Source of the DNA: Pedobacter cryoconitis
GTDB taxonomy: Bacteria > Bacteroidota > Bacteroidia > Sphingobacteriales > Sphingobacteriaceae
DNA length: 64,000 nucleotides
Direction of reading: 5' to 3'
Assembly: GCF_001590605.1 (NCBI RefSeq)
Contig: NZ_CP014504.1
Span: 3,782,001-3,846,000, forward strand
How positions within the stretch are numbered: the first letter of the stretch is position 1; every line of letters starts with the position of its first letter. This document shows, piece by piece, positions 16,485-25,850 of the stretch. The translations under genes and the position numbers were made by a program. Under the pieces are notes generated by a model, which was not told the DNA's origin, ran no database searches, and saw only the letters and a list, made by a program, of their open reading frames with translations.

Positions 16485-18914
16485 TTATTTAGAGATCAAG
16501 TTAACAAATAATCTGTATGCACCGGGAACACCAGCAGGCAGCTCTCTGAAAAAGGCCAGAGAAGTATAAACAAACTTTCCTTTTCCATAATCAGTGACCA
16601 GTAATGAACCATTGCTTGCTTGTTCTCCCGTATCATTCATCTGTAAAACCGGGGCATAATGTGCATCAATACCGGTGGCAAAATATAAACCGCGTTCCTG
16701 AATCCAGCCATCAAAATCTTTCGCTGTAATTTGATTAGGAAAATTCAATGCCGGATGAGCAGGTTTCAGGAAAGTAACTTTCGCATCTTCTTCAGTAACC
16801 CTATCACGGCTAAGCTGAAAAGGATAAGGACCCAGATTTGTAATTTTCAGCGGGGCATTTACATTGTACTGAACCAATAAAACCCCACCCTCTTTAACAT
16901 AACTCATTAGCTTCGGCTGCATAAGGCCTATTTTATCATTGATGTTATATAAACGTACACCTGTAATGATCGCATCATAACCAGAAAGATTACCGTTGAT
17001 AACCTGGTTTTCAGTTAGTCTGGTCACCTGGTAACCGATTTGTGTCAGTGACTCCGGAATTAAATCTCCGGCACCTGCAATATAACCAATTCTTTTACCG
17101 GCAAACTTCAAATCAACTCTTTCCACCCGGGCTTCTGCTACAGGAAACAAAGTCTGTACAGGAATATGATCATAGCCGATCACCTTCAGCCCTTTTTGAT
17201 AGGTTTCTCCATCCACCTTTACAGATAAAGAAAGTTGACCACCAGAAACCTGACCTGCAGGCGTAACCGTGAATTCAACGTTTAGCTCCTCTCCTTTTTC
17301 ATGAAGTTCAAAATCAACTTTTTCCGGTGTAACTTTCCATCCAGAAGGAATAACCGGCTGAAGAACACCTTTGGCATTTGCTTCAAAACTCTTTAGCTGA
17401 ACAATAATTGTTTTAGGGGCATTATTTGTAAAGACAAAAGAGTGTTCGGCCAGTGTAGCAGTAACAGGAGGTGCAACCACTAAAGGCTGATAGAGCTCCC
17501 CTTTTACCGGATCTGTATGTTTATAGACTAATGGTCTTGTTACTTCAATAGATTGATTACCAAATATTACTTTGAATACTCCGGCAACAGGGGCTATAGC
17601 TTCTGGTAAACTCAGGTTTTTCAAAGAATCAATGATATAACTGCCTATAGGATGTTTTTTCTCCAACCAGTAAGGCTGCGTCAAACCGATTTGACGCGCT
17701 GAGATTTTAAATTCCCTGGTGAGCATATGGTCGGGGATCAATTCTTCTGTATGTCCCGGGTTTAATTCCTGCAAAGAGATCGTGATCGGAGAATATTTTC
17801 TTACTCTTGATATCGCACTCATAGTGACAGGAATTGAATCGTTAATGGCATAAGATTGTTCTGGAACCGTAGTTTCTATCCAGATACCTGCACAGGCTAA
17901 AATCAGTTCATCCAGCTGTTTATGTTTAAAAGGCAGATTTCTGACTTCTTCTTTCAACTGCAATAAAGCATTGATCGATTTTGAAGGATCTGAAGCATCA
18001 TAATCACTAATCAGTCTGTTGAGTATTTGTTGTGCTTTTTCTGTCCCTTTATTTCTGTCCAGATCCAGGTTTACCCCATCAAACAAATCTGTTTTGGCTG
18101 CCTGGCCACCTACCGGGCTAAAAAACTCAATAGCGGAGCCACGCTGTTTTGCGGAGCCGAAACCTTGACTTTTATGATTAGAGCGGCTTTCGGCTGCAAT
18201 TTCGCCATAACCTTTTCCTAATAAGGGATTAAAAACACCAACATCTATTTTGAGCTGATCATCGGCAGTGGTATTGGTAGAACCAAAGTTGAAGGTATTC
18301 CATAGAATCCTTTTCGCCTGCCAGACTTTAACTTTTTTCAGCTGTTCAGGAAAACGATTGGGGTCTGCAGCAGCAGTAAAAGCTTCTCTTGCAAGAATTG
18401 CTGAAGCCGCATGATGACCGTGCCCTGCACGTGCGTCTTCCGGAAAACGGGTAATAATCACATCCGGTTGAAAATTACGGATTACCCAGACTACATCAGA
18501 AAGGATTTGTTCTTTATTCCAGATTTTAAAGCTTTCTACTGAGTTTTTAGAGAAACCGAAGTCATTTGCCCGGGTAAAAAACTGTGATGCGCCGTCCATC
18601 CGCCTTGCGGCTAAGAGTTCTTGTGTACGAATTAATCCTAACAGCTCTCCTTGTTCCGTGCCAATGAGATTTTGTCCGCCATCACCCCTGGTCAGTGATA
18701 AATAACCTGTCCGTACTTTTCTCTCTTTCGCGAGATAAGCCAATAGCCGGGTATTTTCATCATCAGGATGTGCAGCAATATATAAAACACTTCCAGTAAC
18801 GTTTAAACTGGCTAATCCCTGCCTGATTTCCGCAGCATTCAATTCAACTTGCTGGGCTTTTCCAAAAAATGGGGCATAGGATAATAAACAAAGAAAAAAC
18901 AGACGATTCCGCAT
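16485..18914 (-). CDS. Secreted PIG-L family deacetylase
   Basis: 809 residues with a signal peptide (1-20, ending FGKAQ). The PIG-L deacetylase domain (~35-290) has the zinc motif AAHPDDE, a further GHGHHAAS motif and FPEDARAGH. The family removes N-acetyl groups from sugars or related amides using a metal. The remaining ~500 residues look like beta-sandwich domains plus a C-terminal glutamine-amidotransferase-like fold (GYIAGAGDLIPESL, GVLLVQYN). The substrate is unknown. It is the first gene of a three-gene unit with the small membrane peptide and the symporter. Confidence 0.85.
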   Translation of the reverse strand: MRNRLFFLCLLSYAPFFGKAQQVELNAAEIRQGLASLNVTGSVLYIAAHPDDENTRLLAYLAKERKVRTGYLSLTRGDGGQNLIGTEQGELLGLIRTQELLAARRMDGASQFFTRANDFGFSKNSVESFKIWNKEQILSDVVWVIRNFQPDVIITRFPEDARAGHGHHAASAILAREAFTAAADPNRFPEQLKKVKVWQAKRILWNTFNFGSTNTTADDQLKIDVGVFNPLLGKGYGEIAAESRSNHKSQGFGSAKQRGSAIEFFSPVGGQAAKTDLFDGVNLDLDRNKGTEKAQQILNRLISDYDASDPSKSINALLQLKEEVRNLPFKHKQLDELILACAGIWIETTVPEQSYAINDSIPVTMSAISRVRKYSPITISLQELNPGHTEELIPDHMLTREFKISARQIGLTQPYWLEKKHPIGSYIIDSLKNLSLPEAIAPVAGVFKVIFGNQSIEVTRPLVYKHTDPVKGELYQPLVVAPPVTATLAEHSFVFTNNAPKTIIVQLKSFEANAKGVLQPVIPSGWKVTPEKVDFELHEKGEELNVEFTVTPAGQVSGGQLSLSVKVDGETYQKGLKVIGYDHIPVQTLFPVAEARVERVDLKFAGKRIGYIAGAGDLIPESLTQIGYQVTRLTENQVINGNLSGYDAIITGVRLYNINDKIGLMQPKLMSYVKEGGVLLVQYNVNAPLKITNLGPYPFQLSRDRVTEEDAKVTFLKPAHPALNFPNQITAKDFDGWIQERGLYFATGIDAHYAPVLQMNDTGEQASNGSLLVTDYGKGKFVYTSLAFFRELPAGVPGAYRLFVNLISK

Positions 18915-19005
18915 AACAGGGTTAGATCAATTGTCGAAAATAATTAAAATAACCCTGTCTATCTCTTTATTTGGAAATAAATATTGGTAACAAAGTTGTC
19001 AAAAA

Positions 19006-19608
19006 TTATAACAGGATTTTACTGCTCACTTCTTTATCAATGCTGATAAAACCCGGATATTTCACTAAAACCCCGCCTACCATAATACTAGGTCTGATTT
19101 TAAGTGTCACCAATCCTTTTCTTTCTGAACCACCACTGGCACCACCACGCAAAAAGTCTGAGATTTCTGACATCACTTTCTGGTTAGAAATAAACTGGTA
19201 AACATTCACATTCAAATCTACTGGTACAACTATAGACTGACCTGCAGGAATACTTACCTGCTGATTCACAAAACCATTAGCCAGCTCTTGTTTATTGATC
19301 AGTACTTTATATTCAAACTGATTGATTGCCGCAAGATTGCCCGATGGATTAGAAATTTCCATATTTAATCTTGCACGGAAAGGTACATCTCTTCTAAGCA
19401 GTCCAAATGCCAAACCTGGTAAGCTTGCCAGATTGATATCCTGACCATTCACTATTTTTTTTACATCTGCCCCGGCCACTGAAAGGTTCTCAGCCGAAAC
19501 GATTCTATATTTACAATTTTCAAGTGCTTTGATTTGCTGAGCTTGTTTATTCACGCCGCATCCCATCACTGTCATTACCGTCAGGCAAACCAATACAATC
19601 CTTTTCAT
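19006..19608 (-). CDS. LEA/WHy-like lipoprotein
   Basis: 200 residues. The N-terminus has a lipobox-like VMTVMGCG, so it is probably membrane-anchored. The remainder is a beta-rich domain (FRARLNMEISNPSGNLAAIN, later VLINKQELANGF) resembling LEA14/WHy-type domains. No catalytic residues are apparent. It lies 54 bp downstream of the DoxX gene on the same strand. The family assignment is by pattern only. Confidence 0.6.
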   Translation of the reverse strand: MKRIVLVCLTVMTVMGCGVNKQAQQIKALENCKYRIVSAENLSVAGADVKKIVNGQDINLASLPGLAFGLLRRDVPFRARLNMEISNPSGNLAAINQFEYKVLINKQELANGFVNQQVSIPAGQSIVVPVDLNVNVYQFISNQKVMSEISDFLRGGASGGSERKGLVTLKIRPSIMVGGVLVKYPGFISIDKEVSSKILL

Positions 19609-19662
19609 ATATATTTCTTTAATATTCTACTAATAACGGTTTAACCGGGAATTATTGTCCAG

Positions 19663-20100
19663 CTAGTAACCTCTTCTTGATTTGGCAGATTTCTGGCTGA
19701 TCAGGCTATCGATGCTTAATCTTCCGCCACCAGCAAATAGCAACACGATATAAGTCAATAGATAATGAATAGCCAATTCTTTTTCACTCAATCCTTCATC
19801 ACCATGGGCAACAAAAATAGCAATCAGCATAGTGATCATTAACGGCAAGACAGCTAAACGTACAGCCAACCCCAGAAGAATCAATACAGAACAGATTACT
19901 TCTGCAAAAACAGCTAAGGCTAAAGTTGCAGTATCACCAAGGCCAATAGGATCCATAAATTTGATTTCACCACCAGCAAGCAGCATTTCAAGTTTAGGTA
20001 TTCCATGAGAAAGCATCAGGCCCGCGATACTAATTCTTAAGATCAGCAAAACAAAATCAAGGCCTCTATGATTGTAATTAGTGTTGAATAGTCTGTTCAT
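19663..20100 (-). CDS. DoxX family membrane protein
   Basis: 145 residues with four membrane helices. RISIAGLMLSHGIPKLEMLL in helix 1 and LGDTATLALAVFAEVICSVL later are typical of DoxX. The family includes subunits of membrane oxidoreductases and stress-related proteins; no specific role can be assigned. It is just downstream of a TetR regulator on the same strand, so it may be part of its regulon. Confidence 0.85.
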   Translation of the reverse strand: MNRLFNTNYNHRGLDFVLLILRISIAGLMLSHGIPKLEMLLAGGEIKFMDPIGLGDTATLALAVFAEVICSVLILLGLAVRLAVLPLMITMLIAIFVAHGDEGLSEKELAIHYLLTYIVLLFAGGGRLSIDSLISQKSAKSRRGY

Positions 20101-20172
20101 GGGTCTGTATAAGTTTTAATTTAAGCGTAAACTTAATATTTTTCTCTGAATCAACAACAATCCTGCCGCTTC

Positions 20173-20775
20173 TTATAATGCCAGAGATCTACAGAACCCA
20201 CTAATGGCATCTTTTAAAATCATTTTTTTAAAGGCATCGGTTTTGCCACTGTTTTCGATCATTTGTATAGAAACAAGACCATGAAGTATCGACCAATAGC
20301 CATGATACTTTAAAAAATAATCTGCTTCTTCATTTTTGGCCTGTATCAAAGCTTCCCGTATCGTAGAAACCAGAATACTGGTCATTTCTTTAATTTCTGT
20401 GATCTGATTGACCATTTCACAAGCTGGAATGCCCAGACCAAACATCAATTGATAGTATTCTTTGTTGCCAAAGGCAAAATCCCAATAGGCAATTGCCATC
20501 ACTTCGAGCTGATCTGCAGGTAAAGCCGCTGAATTTCTCGCTTCCTGTAAGGCTAAAGCCAATTTCTGATAACCTTCTTTGGAGAATTCAAGTAGTATTG
20601 CTTCCTTATTTTCAAAGTGATTGTAGATAACCGGAATACTGTATTCTATGGCATCAGCGATCTTCCGGATGGAAAGTGATTGCCAGCCATCAGTTACTAC
20701 CATATGCCATGCTGCCCCCAGAATTCCAGTACGGATTTCTTCTTTATGACGCATTTTGCGTTCCACTATTCCCAT
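20173..20775 (-). CDS. TetR/AcrR family transcriptional regulator
   Basis: 200 residues. The N-terminal helix-turn-helix (about 12-58) has TDGWQSLSIRKIADAIEYSI and VIYNHFENKEAILLEF, the usual TetR pattern. The C-terminal helical ligand domain is of the WHG type. It is 72 bp upstream of the DoxX gene in the same direction and probably controls it and itself. The ligand is unknown. Confidence 0.88.
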   Translation of the reverse strand: MGIVERKMRHKEEIRTGILGAAWHMVVTDGWQSLSIRKIADAIEYSIPVIYNHFENKEAILLEFSKEGYQKLALALQEARNSAALPADQLEVMAIAYWDFAFGNKEYYQLMFGLGIPACEMVNQITEIKEMTSILVSTIREALIQAKNEEADYFLKYHGYWSILHGLVSIQMIENSGKTDAFKKMILKDAISGFCRSLAL

Positions 20776-20903
20776 TTAATCTCCCTAAGTTAACACTGTT
20801 AGCAAATGTAAGCCTATTATTTTATCATTCAGAAAGGAGTAGGAATTTTGACTTAGCTGCAACAATCAATTTTAGATGACTGGGGTGATTTGTGACGAAT
20901 AGA

Positions 20904-21530
20904 TCAAAGATGGCCAGAAAATCCTTTTTTCAGGGTCAATCTGAAAGTTAGGTTAATTCTCGGTCCTGCAGCGAGTGTAGTTTTTGGTAAACGCTGTTCC
21001 CAAAATTCTTGTGTTTGTTTTTTCACAAGCAAGACACCCCCATGCTCAAGCTCTAAGGAGACTACAGGTACTTTTTCCTTATAATCTCTGAACTGAAAAA
21101 TTCTTGTTGCCCCAAAACTCACCCTGACAATGACAGGGTATTCGCCTAATGCGTGTGCATTATCCCGGTGCCATCCCATATAATCTCCCCCATCCCGATA
21201 ATAATTAAGTAAACATTCATTAAATGAAGTCTCAAATTTAGCTTCGAGTTTTGTTTTAATATTTAACAAAGGGACGGTCCAGTATTTGGCTTTCAGCGTT
21301 AAACCTCTAGTATGACATTCCGTGTGTTCATCTCCTGAAAAAGCCGTCAAACGAGGTTGCAATCTCTTTTTGCCAGATTGAATAATGGGTGCCTGTATCC
21401 AGGAAACATCATTTTTTAGATGATTAAAATAAGTATCACTCTCTTCTGTGGTAAAGAAATCAGGGAATAACAATGCCTCGCCATGTGATGGGAGGATGTT
21501 GTGGTGATCTGCGTCAATCAGCTGTTGCAT
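20904..21530 (-). CDS. alkB: Alpha-ketoglutarate-dependent dioxygenase AlkB
   Basis: 208 residues. The Fe(II)/2-oxoglutarate signature is complete: MGWHRDNAH gives the His-x-Asp pair, GGVLLVKKQTQEFWEQRLPK contains the distal part of the fold, and PRINLTFR carries the 2-oxoglutarate-binding arginines. FGATRIFQFRD is the conserved strand of ALKBH2/3-type proteins. Family role: oxidative demethylation of alkylated bases such as 1-methyladenine and 3-methylcytosine. It stands alone, with no ada or alkA nearby. Confidence 0.9.
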   Translation of the reverse strand: MQQLIDADHHNILPSHGEALLFPDFFTTEESDTYFNHLKNDVSWIQAPIIQSGKKRLQPRLTAFSGDEHTECHTRGLTLKAKYWTVPLLNIKTKLEAKFETSFNECLLNYYRDGGDYMGWHRDNAHALGEYPVIVRVSFGATRIFQFRDYKEKVPVVSLELEHGGVLLVKKQTQEFWEQRLPKTTLAAGPRINLTFRLTLKKGFSGHL

Positions 21531-21574
21531 ACGATACGAATTGAGATACTTTGCAGGATCAAATAGCGTCTTTT

Positions 21575-21682
21575 ATGCTGAACAATCATGCAGCTGATAT
21601 TGTTGGGGAAATACTTAAAAAAGTATCGGCCAGTATGTTCTTTATAGGAGGCTACAAAAAGCACGCTGACCGATGGGTATAG
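21575..21682 (+). CDS. Possible 35-residue ORF in the alkB/DnaJ intergenic region
   Basis: ATG-initiated ORF MLNNHAADIVGEILKKVSAS continuing to YKKHADRWV. A GATACTTTGC sequence resembling a -7 element lies about 30 nt upstream. The peptide could form an amphipathic helix, but no family is recognised and it may be a chance ORF. Confidence 0.2.
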   Translation: MLNNHAADIVGEILKKVSASMFFIGGYKKHADRWV

Positions 21683-21735
21683 CTTATCCTGCCGAAACTG
21701 GATAAGTGACTCTATTTGTTAAATCAGAACAGGGA

Positions 21736-22182
21736 TTATGCTGTTTCTAATTTTACTATGTTTCTGTAAGGAAAAGAATTGAAAATATGGCGACGTGCAA
21801 ATCTTCCTGGAGAATCTGCATTGACCAATTTCACATAAATTGCTTTTGGAACTTCAAAATACTCGTATCCGCTTCCATCAAGGAAATGAACGGTAAGTAC
21901 CAGGCCAGCCCAGTTATAATCAGCAATACCACATGAAGTGATTGTACTTGTATACTCTTCAATTGAGCCAGCAAGTGTTTCAGGAGCAATGCTAACCAGG
22001 AAATGATAAGCTTCAATAATTTCTTTACTTTTTGTTTCAGCAGCTAATTTAGCTTCATCACTTTCTTGAAATTTATCAGGATGATATTCCTTCATTAAAT
22101 TTCTGTAAATGGTTTTAAGCTCTTTCAGCTCGGCATCTTTTTGAACGCCTAACAATTTTCTGTAATCGACAATCTTCTTCAT
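21736..22182 (-). CDS. J-domain protein with C-terminal KTSC domain
   Basis: 148 residues from ATG 22182, the start that places DYRKLLGVQ at the N-terminus as in other J-domains. The J-domain (~5-65) has the HPD motif in MKEYHPDKFQ. The C-terminal KTSC domain (~80-145) runs from TSCGIADYNWAGLVL to ARRHIFNSFPYR. J-domains stimulate Hsp70; KTSC is a small domain of uncertain function found in phage and bacterial proteins. No dnaK is nearby, so the partner is not visible. Confidence 0.85.
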   Translation of the reverse strand: MKKIVDYRKLLGVQKDAELKELKTIYRNLMKEYHPDKFQESDEAKLAAETKSKEIIEAYHFLVSIAPETLAGSIEEYTSTITSCGIADYNWAGLVLTVHFLDGSGYEYFEVPKAIYVKLVNADSPGRFARRHIFNSFPYRNIVKLETA

Positions 22183-22347
22183 AAATATATTTAATGCAAT
22201 TATTGTCGACATTTAACCGGCTGAAATTCAGGATCAACCCGTAATAATGGCTAACAATTTTGCAAAGGTACAATTTTATATGGGAAAGAAAGATTAAGGT
22301 TTGATTAATAGTGATTAACAATATTTTAATCTGGCTTAATCAGGGTT

Positions 22348-23367
22348 TTAATCCACTTCTTCATCACTGTTAAACAGATTTAATTTCACTTTTTCACGCT
22401 CAACCTCTGCAATCAACTCTTCTTCTGTTGGGAGATACCTCATATACTTGGTTGCAAAAAGTCGCGGGTTATCATTAATTACTGAATATTTAACCACCGT
22501 CTCACTTTTTTCCGTGCAATGAATGATACCAATTGTTGGATTATCGCCTTCTGGCTTCTTTAAATCATCAAACATACGACGATACATATCCATTTGACCA
22601 ACGTGCTGGTGCGTAAGTTTACAAGTTTTCAAATCAATCAAGACAAAACACTTCAGCAGATAATTATAAAAAACCAGGTCAACATAAAAATGTTCGGTTT
22701 CTGTACCAATCCTAAATTGCCGTCCAGCAAAAGTAAAACCTTTTCCTAATTCCAATAAAAATTGCTGAAGATTTTCAATTAAAGCAGCTTCAATTTCTGA
22801 CTCATTGACACTAGTTGACTGTTGAATATTTAAAAACTCAAAGATAAATGGATCTTTAATAAAATCTTCCGGACTTTGTTTTTGCAACTGCTGGCTTTTT
22901 CCTGATTTCTCAGGCTTATTATCGGACGACAAAAGTCTTTGATAATAGAATGTATTAATATTGCGTTCAAGAGTACGAACACTCCAACCTTGCTCTGACG
23001 CTTCATTTAAATAATAAGTTCTTGCATCCCTATTTTCAATCCTCATAATAAGCCTGTTATGACTCCATGTCAAATTGCTACACAGTGTGTAGCAAATCTC
23101 ATTTTCAGGATAAATAAGATAAAATTGCCGGAAATTACGAAGGTTCGCATATGAAAATCCTTTCCCAAATTCAAAAGTCAAAGCCTTAGAAAGTTCTTTC
23201 AATATCGCTTCTCCATAAACAGCTTTTTCTTCTCCGTGTTGCTCTTGTTCTACAATACGTTTACCTATTAGCCAGTATGCATCTACCATCGCTTTATTCA
23301 CAGCTGTATAAGCTTTCTGCCTTGCCTTACTTAAGATTAACTTGATTTCGTCTATATAATTATTCAT
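22348..23367 (-). CDS. DUF1016 / PDDEXK nuclease domain protein (YhcG family)
   Basis: 339 residues. The N-terminal DUF1016 region (~1-150) contains AYWLIGKRIVEQEQHGEEKA and LTWSHNRLIMRIENRDAR. The C-terminal half carries a PDDEXK-like core, FYVDLVFYN then LKCFVLIDLKT, with Asp and the x-Leu-Lys arm. YhcG proteins often lie in restriction-modification or defence loci, but no methylase or specificity subunit is adjacent here. The catalytic role is inferred from the fold. It ends with an acidic FNSDEEVD tail. Confidence 0.85.
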   Translation of the reverse strand: MNNYIDEIKLILSKARQKAYTAVNKAMVDAYWLIGKRIVEQEQHGEEKAVYGEAILKELSKALTFEFGKGFSYANLRNFRQFYLIYPENEICYTLCSNLTWSHNRLIMRIENRDARTYYLNEASEQGWSVRTLERNINTFYYQRLLSSDNKPEKSGKSQQLQKQSPEDFIKDPFIFEFLNIQQSTSVNESEIEAALIENLQQFLLELGKGFTFAGRQFRIGTETEHFYVDLVFYNYLLKCFVLIDLKTCKLTHQHVGQMDMYRRMFDDLKKPEGDNPTIGIIHCTEKSETVVKYSVINDNPRLFATKYMRYLPTEEELIAEVEREKVKLNLFNSDEEVD

Positions 23368-23443
23368 AACTCAACTTACCCCACATTCACCAATTAAAGT
23401 TAATTTAATTTCATAAATTCAACAATCCCCTTAACCTCCCAAC

Positions 23444-23484
23444 ATTTTAACCCCATTTTAATCCCGTTTTAACAAGACTTTAAT
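23444..23484. promoter_or_regulatory. 11-bp-phased TTAA operator upstream of the tatA/two-component operon
   Basis: TTAA occurs at 23447, 23458, 23469 and 23480, exactly 11 bp apart, each in a TTTTAAY- or TTTAAT-like context. Such direct repeats are how dimers of OmpR-family regulators bind. A -7 element TACTTTTG lies at 23495-23502, 15 bp after the last repeat start. Confidence 0.75.
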
Positions 23485-23494
23485 TACCCCATTT

Positions 23495-23502
23495 TACTTT
23501 TG
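23495..23502 (+). promoter_or_regulatory. Bacteroidota-type -7 element of the tatA/response regulator operon
   Basis: TACTTTTG matches TAnnTTTG. It is placed directly after the four 11-bp repeats, implying activation rather than repression. The first gene starts at 23588. Confidence 0.6.
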
Positions 23503-23587
23503 TTCAAGCAAAACACACCATAAGCCTGTCCGGGCAATATTTTTAAAACCCGGACAGACTTTAAATAACATCACTAACCAAAATAAT

Positions 23588-23749
23588 ATGCTTCAGCACC
23601 CTATTTTAGCCGCATTGGGCACACCAGAAATCCTTGTTATCCTGGTTGTTGTTTTACTCCTTTTTGGAGGCAAAAAAATTCCTGAACTGATGAAAGGCCT
23701 GGGCCAGGGCGTCAAAGAGTTTAAAGACAGTCAAAAAGGGAATGAATGA
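23588..23749 (+). CDS. tatA: TatA/E-like Sec-independent translocase subunit
   Basis: 53 residues. The transmembrane helix with LGTPEILVILVVVLLLFGG is followed by the TatA hinge KKIPELMKGLGQG and an amphipathic VKEFKDSQ helix, the standard TatA/E layout. No tatC is present in the window. It is the first gene behind the 11-bp repeat promoter, and its stop overlaps a possible ATG of the response regulator (ATGA). A link between protein export and this regulator is unusual. Confidence 0.88.
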   Translation: MLQHPILAALGTPEILVILVVVLLLFGGKKIPELMKGLGQGVKEFKDSQKGNE

Positions 23750-23799
23750 GTTTGGATTTAGATAGTTATCTTTGCAGCTCAACAAACCCCGAGCAGCAA

Positions 23800-24477
23800 A
23801 TGTTTAATATCGGATTAGCAGAAGATGATGTAAAAATCGCCAGCCTGGTTAAAACCGGATTGGAAGAACATAATTATAATGTCACTACTATCCCTGATGG
23901 CATAATGGCCCTTTATACCTTTCAGGAAGAGAAATTCGATCTGCTGATCCTGGACGTCATGATGCCCGGAATGAACGGGATTGAAGTTTGCCGCCAAATC
24001 AGACAAACCAATAAAGAAGTTCCGATCCTGATGTTAACGGCATTAGGTTCCATTGACGATAAAGTACTGGGGCTCAACTCCGGTGCTGATGATTACCTGG
24101 TTAAACCTTTCCACTTCAAAGAGTTACTAGCCCGTATTGAGGCTATGCTCAGAAGACAACAAACCGTACAAAGCCAACTTAAACATACCCTTGGTTTTGA
24201 GGATATCCTGATGGATACCTATTCCAAAACTGTTCAGCGCGCAGGTAAAGACATTACACTTACCGCGAAAGAATTCACGCTGCTTGAGCTCTTCCTTAAA
24301 AACCCAAACCGCCTTTTATCCAGACAATATATTGCTGAGAATGCCTGGGATATTAGTTTTGATACCGGCACCAATGTAATTGATGTTTATGTAAACTTCC
24401 TGCGCAATAAGATCGAAAAGGGATTTGACAGGAAAATAATCCATACAAAAATTGGTATGGGTTATATCATGAAATAA
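23800..24477 (+). CDS. OmpR-family response regulator of the metal-efflux locus
   Basis: 225 residues from ATG 23800, the position that starts the receiver (FNIGLAEDDVK). An upstream in-frame ATG at 23746 that overlaps tatA would add 18 residues. The receiver (1-118) has Asp52 (LLILDVMMPG) and Lys in LVKPFHF. The C-terminal winged helix (~128-223) ends KIGMGYIMK. It is 8 nt before its kinase and next to czcCBA, in the style of CusR/CzcR. It is the obvious binder of the TTAA repeats upstream of this operon and of czcC (inference). Confidence 0.9.
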   Translation: MFNIGLAEDDVKIASLVKTGLEEHNYNVTTIPDGIMALYTFQEEKFDLLILDVMMPGMNGIEVCRQIRQTNKEVPILMLTALGSIDDKVLGLNSGADDYLVKPFHFKELLARIEAMLRRQQTVQSQLKHTLGFEDILMDTYSKTVQRAGKDITLTAKEFTLLELFLKNPNRLLSRQYIAENAWDISFDTGTNVIDVYVNFLRNKIEKGFDRKIIHTKIGMGYIMK

Positions 24478-24485
24478 ATAATTCC

Positions 24486-25850
24486 ATGAAGATTAAAGAC
24501 CGCCTGGCTCTATATTTTACACTGATCAGTACAATTACACTGCTTTGCGTATTATCAGTGACGTATTTCACCTTTAAAAAAGTGATGGAGTCAGAGTTTT
24601 TTGACCGCCTGACCGACCGGACTATGGTAACGGCCAAACTCTACCTGGAAGCAGATGAAATTTCGGATGAAGCTTTAAATAAAGTAAGAACACAGTATCT
24701 GGAAAAGCTGAACGGAGAAGTCATCCGCATTTATAACGAGCGCAATAGTGCCACTTTTATTGGCGATGATCAGCAATTCTGGAGCAGTCATACTATTGAC
24801 AGGGTAAGAGAATTAGGAAAAGTCCGTTTCAAAGAAGGAGAAAGACAGGTAGTCGGGATTTTCTATAAAGACAATCAGGGTGATTTTGTGATCCTTGCTT
24901 CTGCAATAGATCAAAGTACAACGCTAAGAATCCACAAACTATTAAAAGTAATGATTGGCGTGTTCATCATTATCTTTCTTGGCTTGCTGCTTTCCGGCAG
25001 ATGGATCGCCAAAAGAATATTAGCCCCGCTTGATGTATTCATCGGCCAGGTCAAATTAATCAAGTCGAATAACCTCCATTTCAGGGTAGCAGAAGGGACC
25101 AATAAAGACGAGATTACTTTACTGGCACAGAATTTCAACAACCTGATGGAGCATCTGGAACACTCTTTTATTTTGCAAAAGACATTTGTTGCCAATGCCT
25201 CTCACGAACTGCGGACCCCGGTTACCCGGATGATTATCGGAGCTGAGATTGCGCTTTCCAAAGACCGCCAGAAACAAGATTATGAAAAAGCACTGCACTC
25301 GGTACTGGAAGATGCTGAAAAATTAGAAAATATCATTACCGCGCTGTTTAATCTCGCACAGGCCGATCTGGAATACAGCTCTTCACTCGCCGAGAAAATC
25401 CGTATGGATGAACTGATCTGGCAATTGCAAGCAGAATGGAACAAGCGTAAAGGCCCAAACAAACTTCTGGTGGAAATGACAAATCTCCCGATGACAGACG
25501 ATACCCCTTTAATCCTTACCGCAAATTCTACCTTACTACAAATCGCACTCGACAATATCATCAGCAATGCGTTCAAATTTTCAGATGACCAGCAAGTTAG
25601 CTGCCATCTGGATATTTCACCTGCCGGAATGACTTTGACCATCAGTGATCACGGTGGGGGCATAGCTGAAGATAAATTGAAGGAAATCTTCAAACCCTTT
25701 TACAGTTCTTCTCATAAAGTAGAACATGCAGGCAATGGAATGGGCTTATATATGGCACACAAAATCATCACACTTTTTAACGGAAAAATCACAGTAACGT
25801 CATCTAATGCTATCGGTACTACTTTCCAGATTGAATTTCATTCATTTTAA
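24486..25850 (+). CDS. Sensor histidine kinase of the metal-efflux locus
   Basis: 454 residues with two membrane helices (about 10-30 and 152-174) enclosing a ~120-residue sensor domain, then HAMP, HisKA with His240 (ASHELRTPVTR) and a HATPase domain (GNGMGLYMAHKI). This is the CusS-like topology for sensing in the periplasm. No obvious metal ligand cluster (Cys/His) is seen in the sensor loop. Its stop codon coincides with the first TTAA of the downstream czcC operator. Confidence 0.9.
   Translation: MKIKDRLALYFTLISTITLLCVLSVTYFTFKKVMESEFFDRLTDRTMVTAKLYLEADEISDEALNKVRTQYLEKLNGEVIRIYNERNSATFIGDDQQFWSSHTIDRVRELGKVRFKEGERQVVGIFYKDNQGDFVILASAIDQSTTLRIHKLLKVMIGVFIIIFLGLLLSGRWIAKRILAPLDVFIGQVKLIKSNNLHFRVAEGTNKDEITLLAQNFNNLMEHLEHSFILQKTFVANASHELRTPVTRMIIGAEIALSKDRQKQDYEKALHSVLEDAEKLENIITALFNLAQADLEYSSSLAEKIRMDELIWQLQAEWNKRKGPNKLLVEMTNLPMTDDTPLILTANSTLLQIALDNIISNAFKFSDDQQVSCHLDISPAGMTLTISDHGGGIAEDKLKEIFKPFYSSSHKVEHAGNGMGLYMAHKIITLFNGKITVTSSNAIGTTFQIEFHSF

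Noticed and set aside
23444..23484. Evenly spaced TTAA boxes considered as CRISPR or tandem-repeat array
   Set aside because: The unit is only 11 bp, without spacers, and the same four-box pattern sits before a second promoter, so it is a regulatory array.
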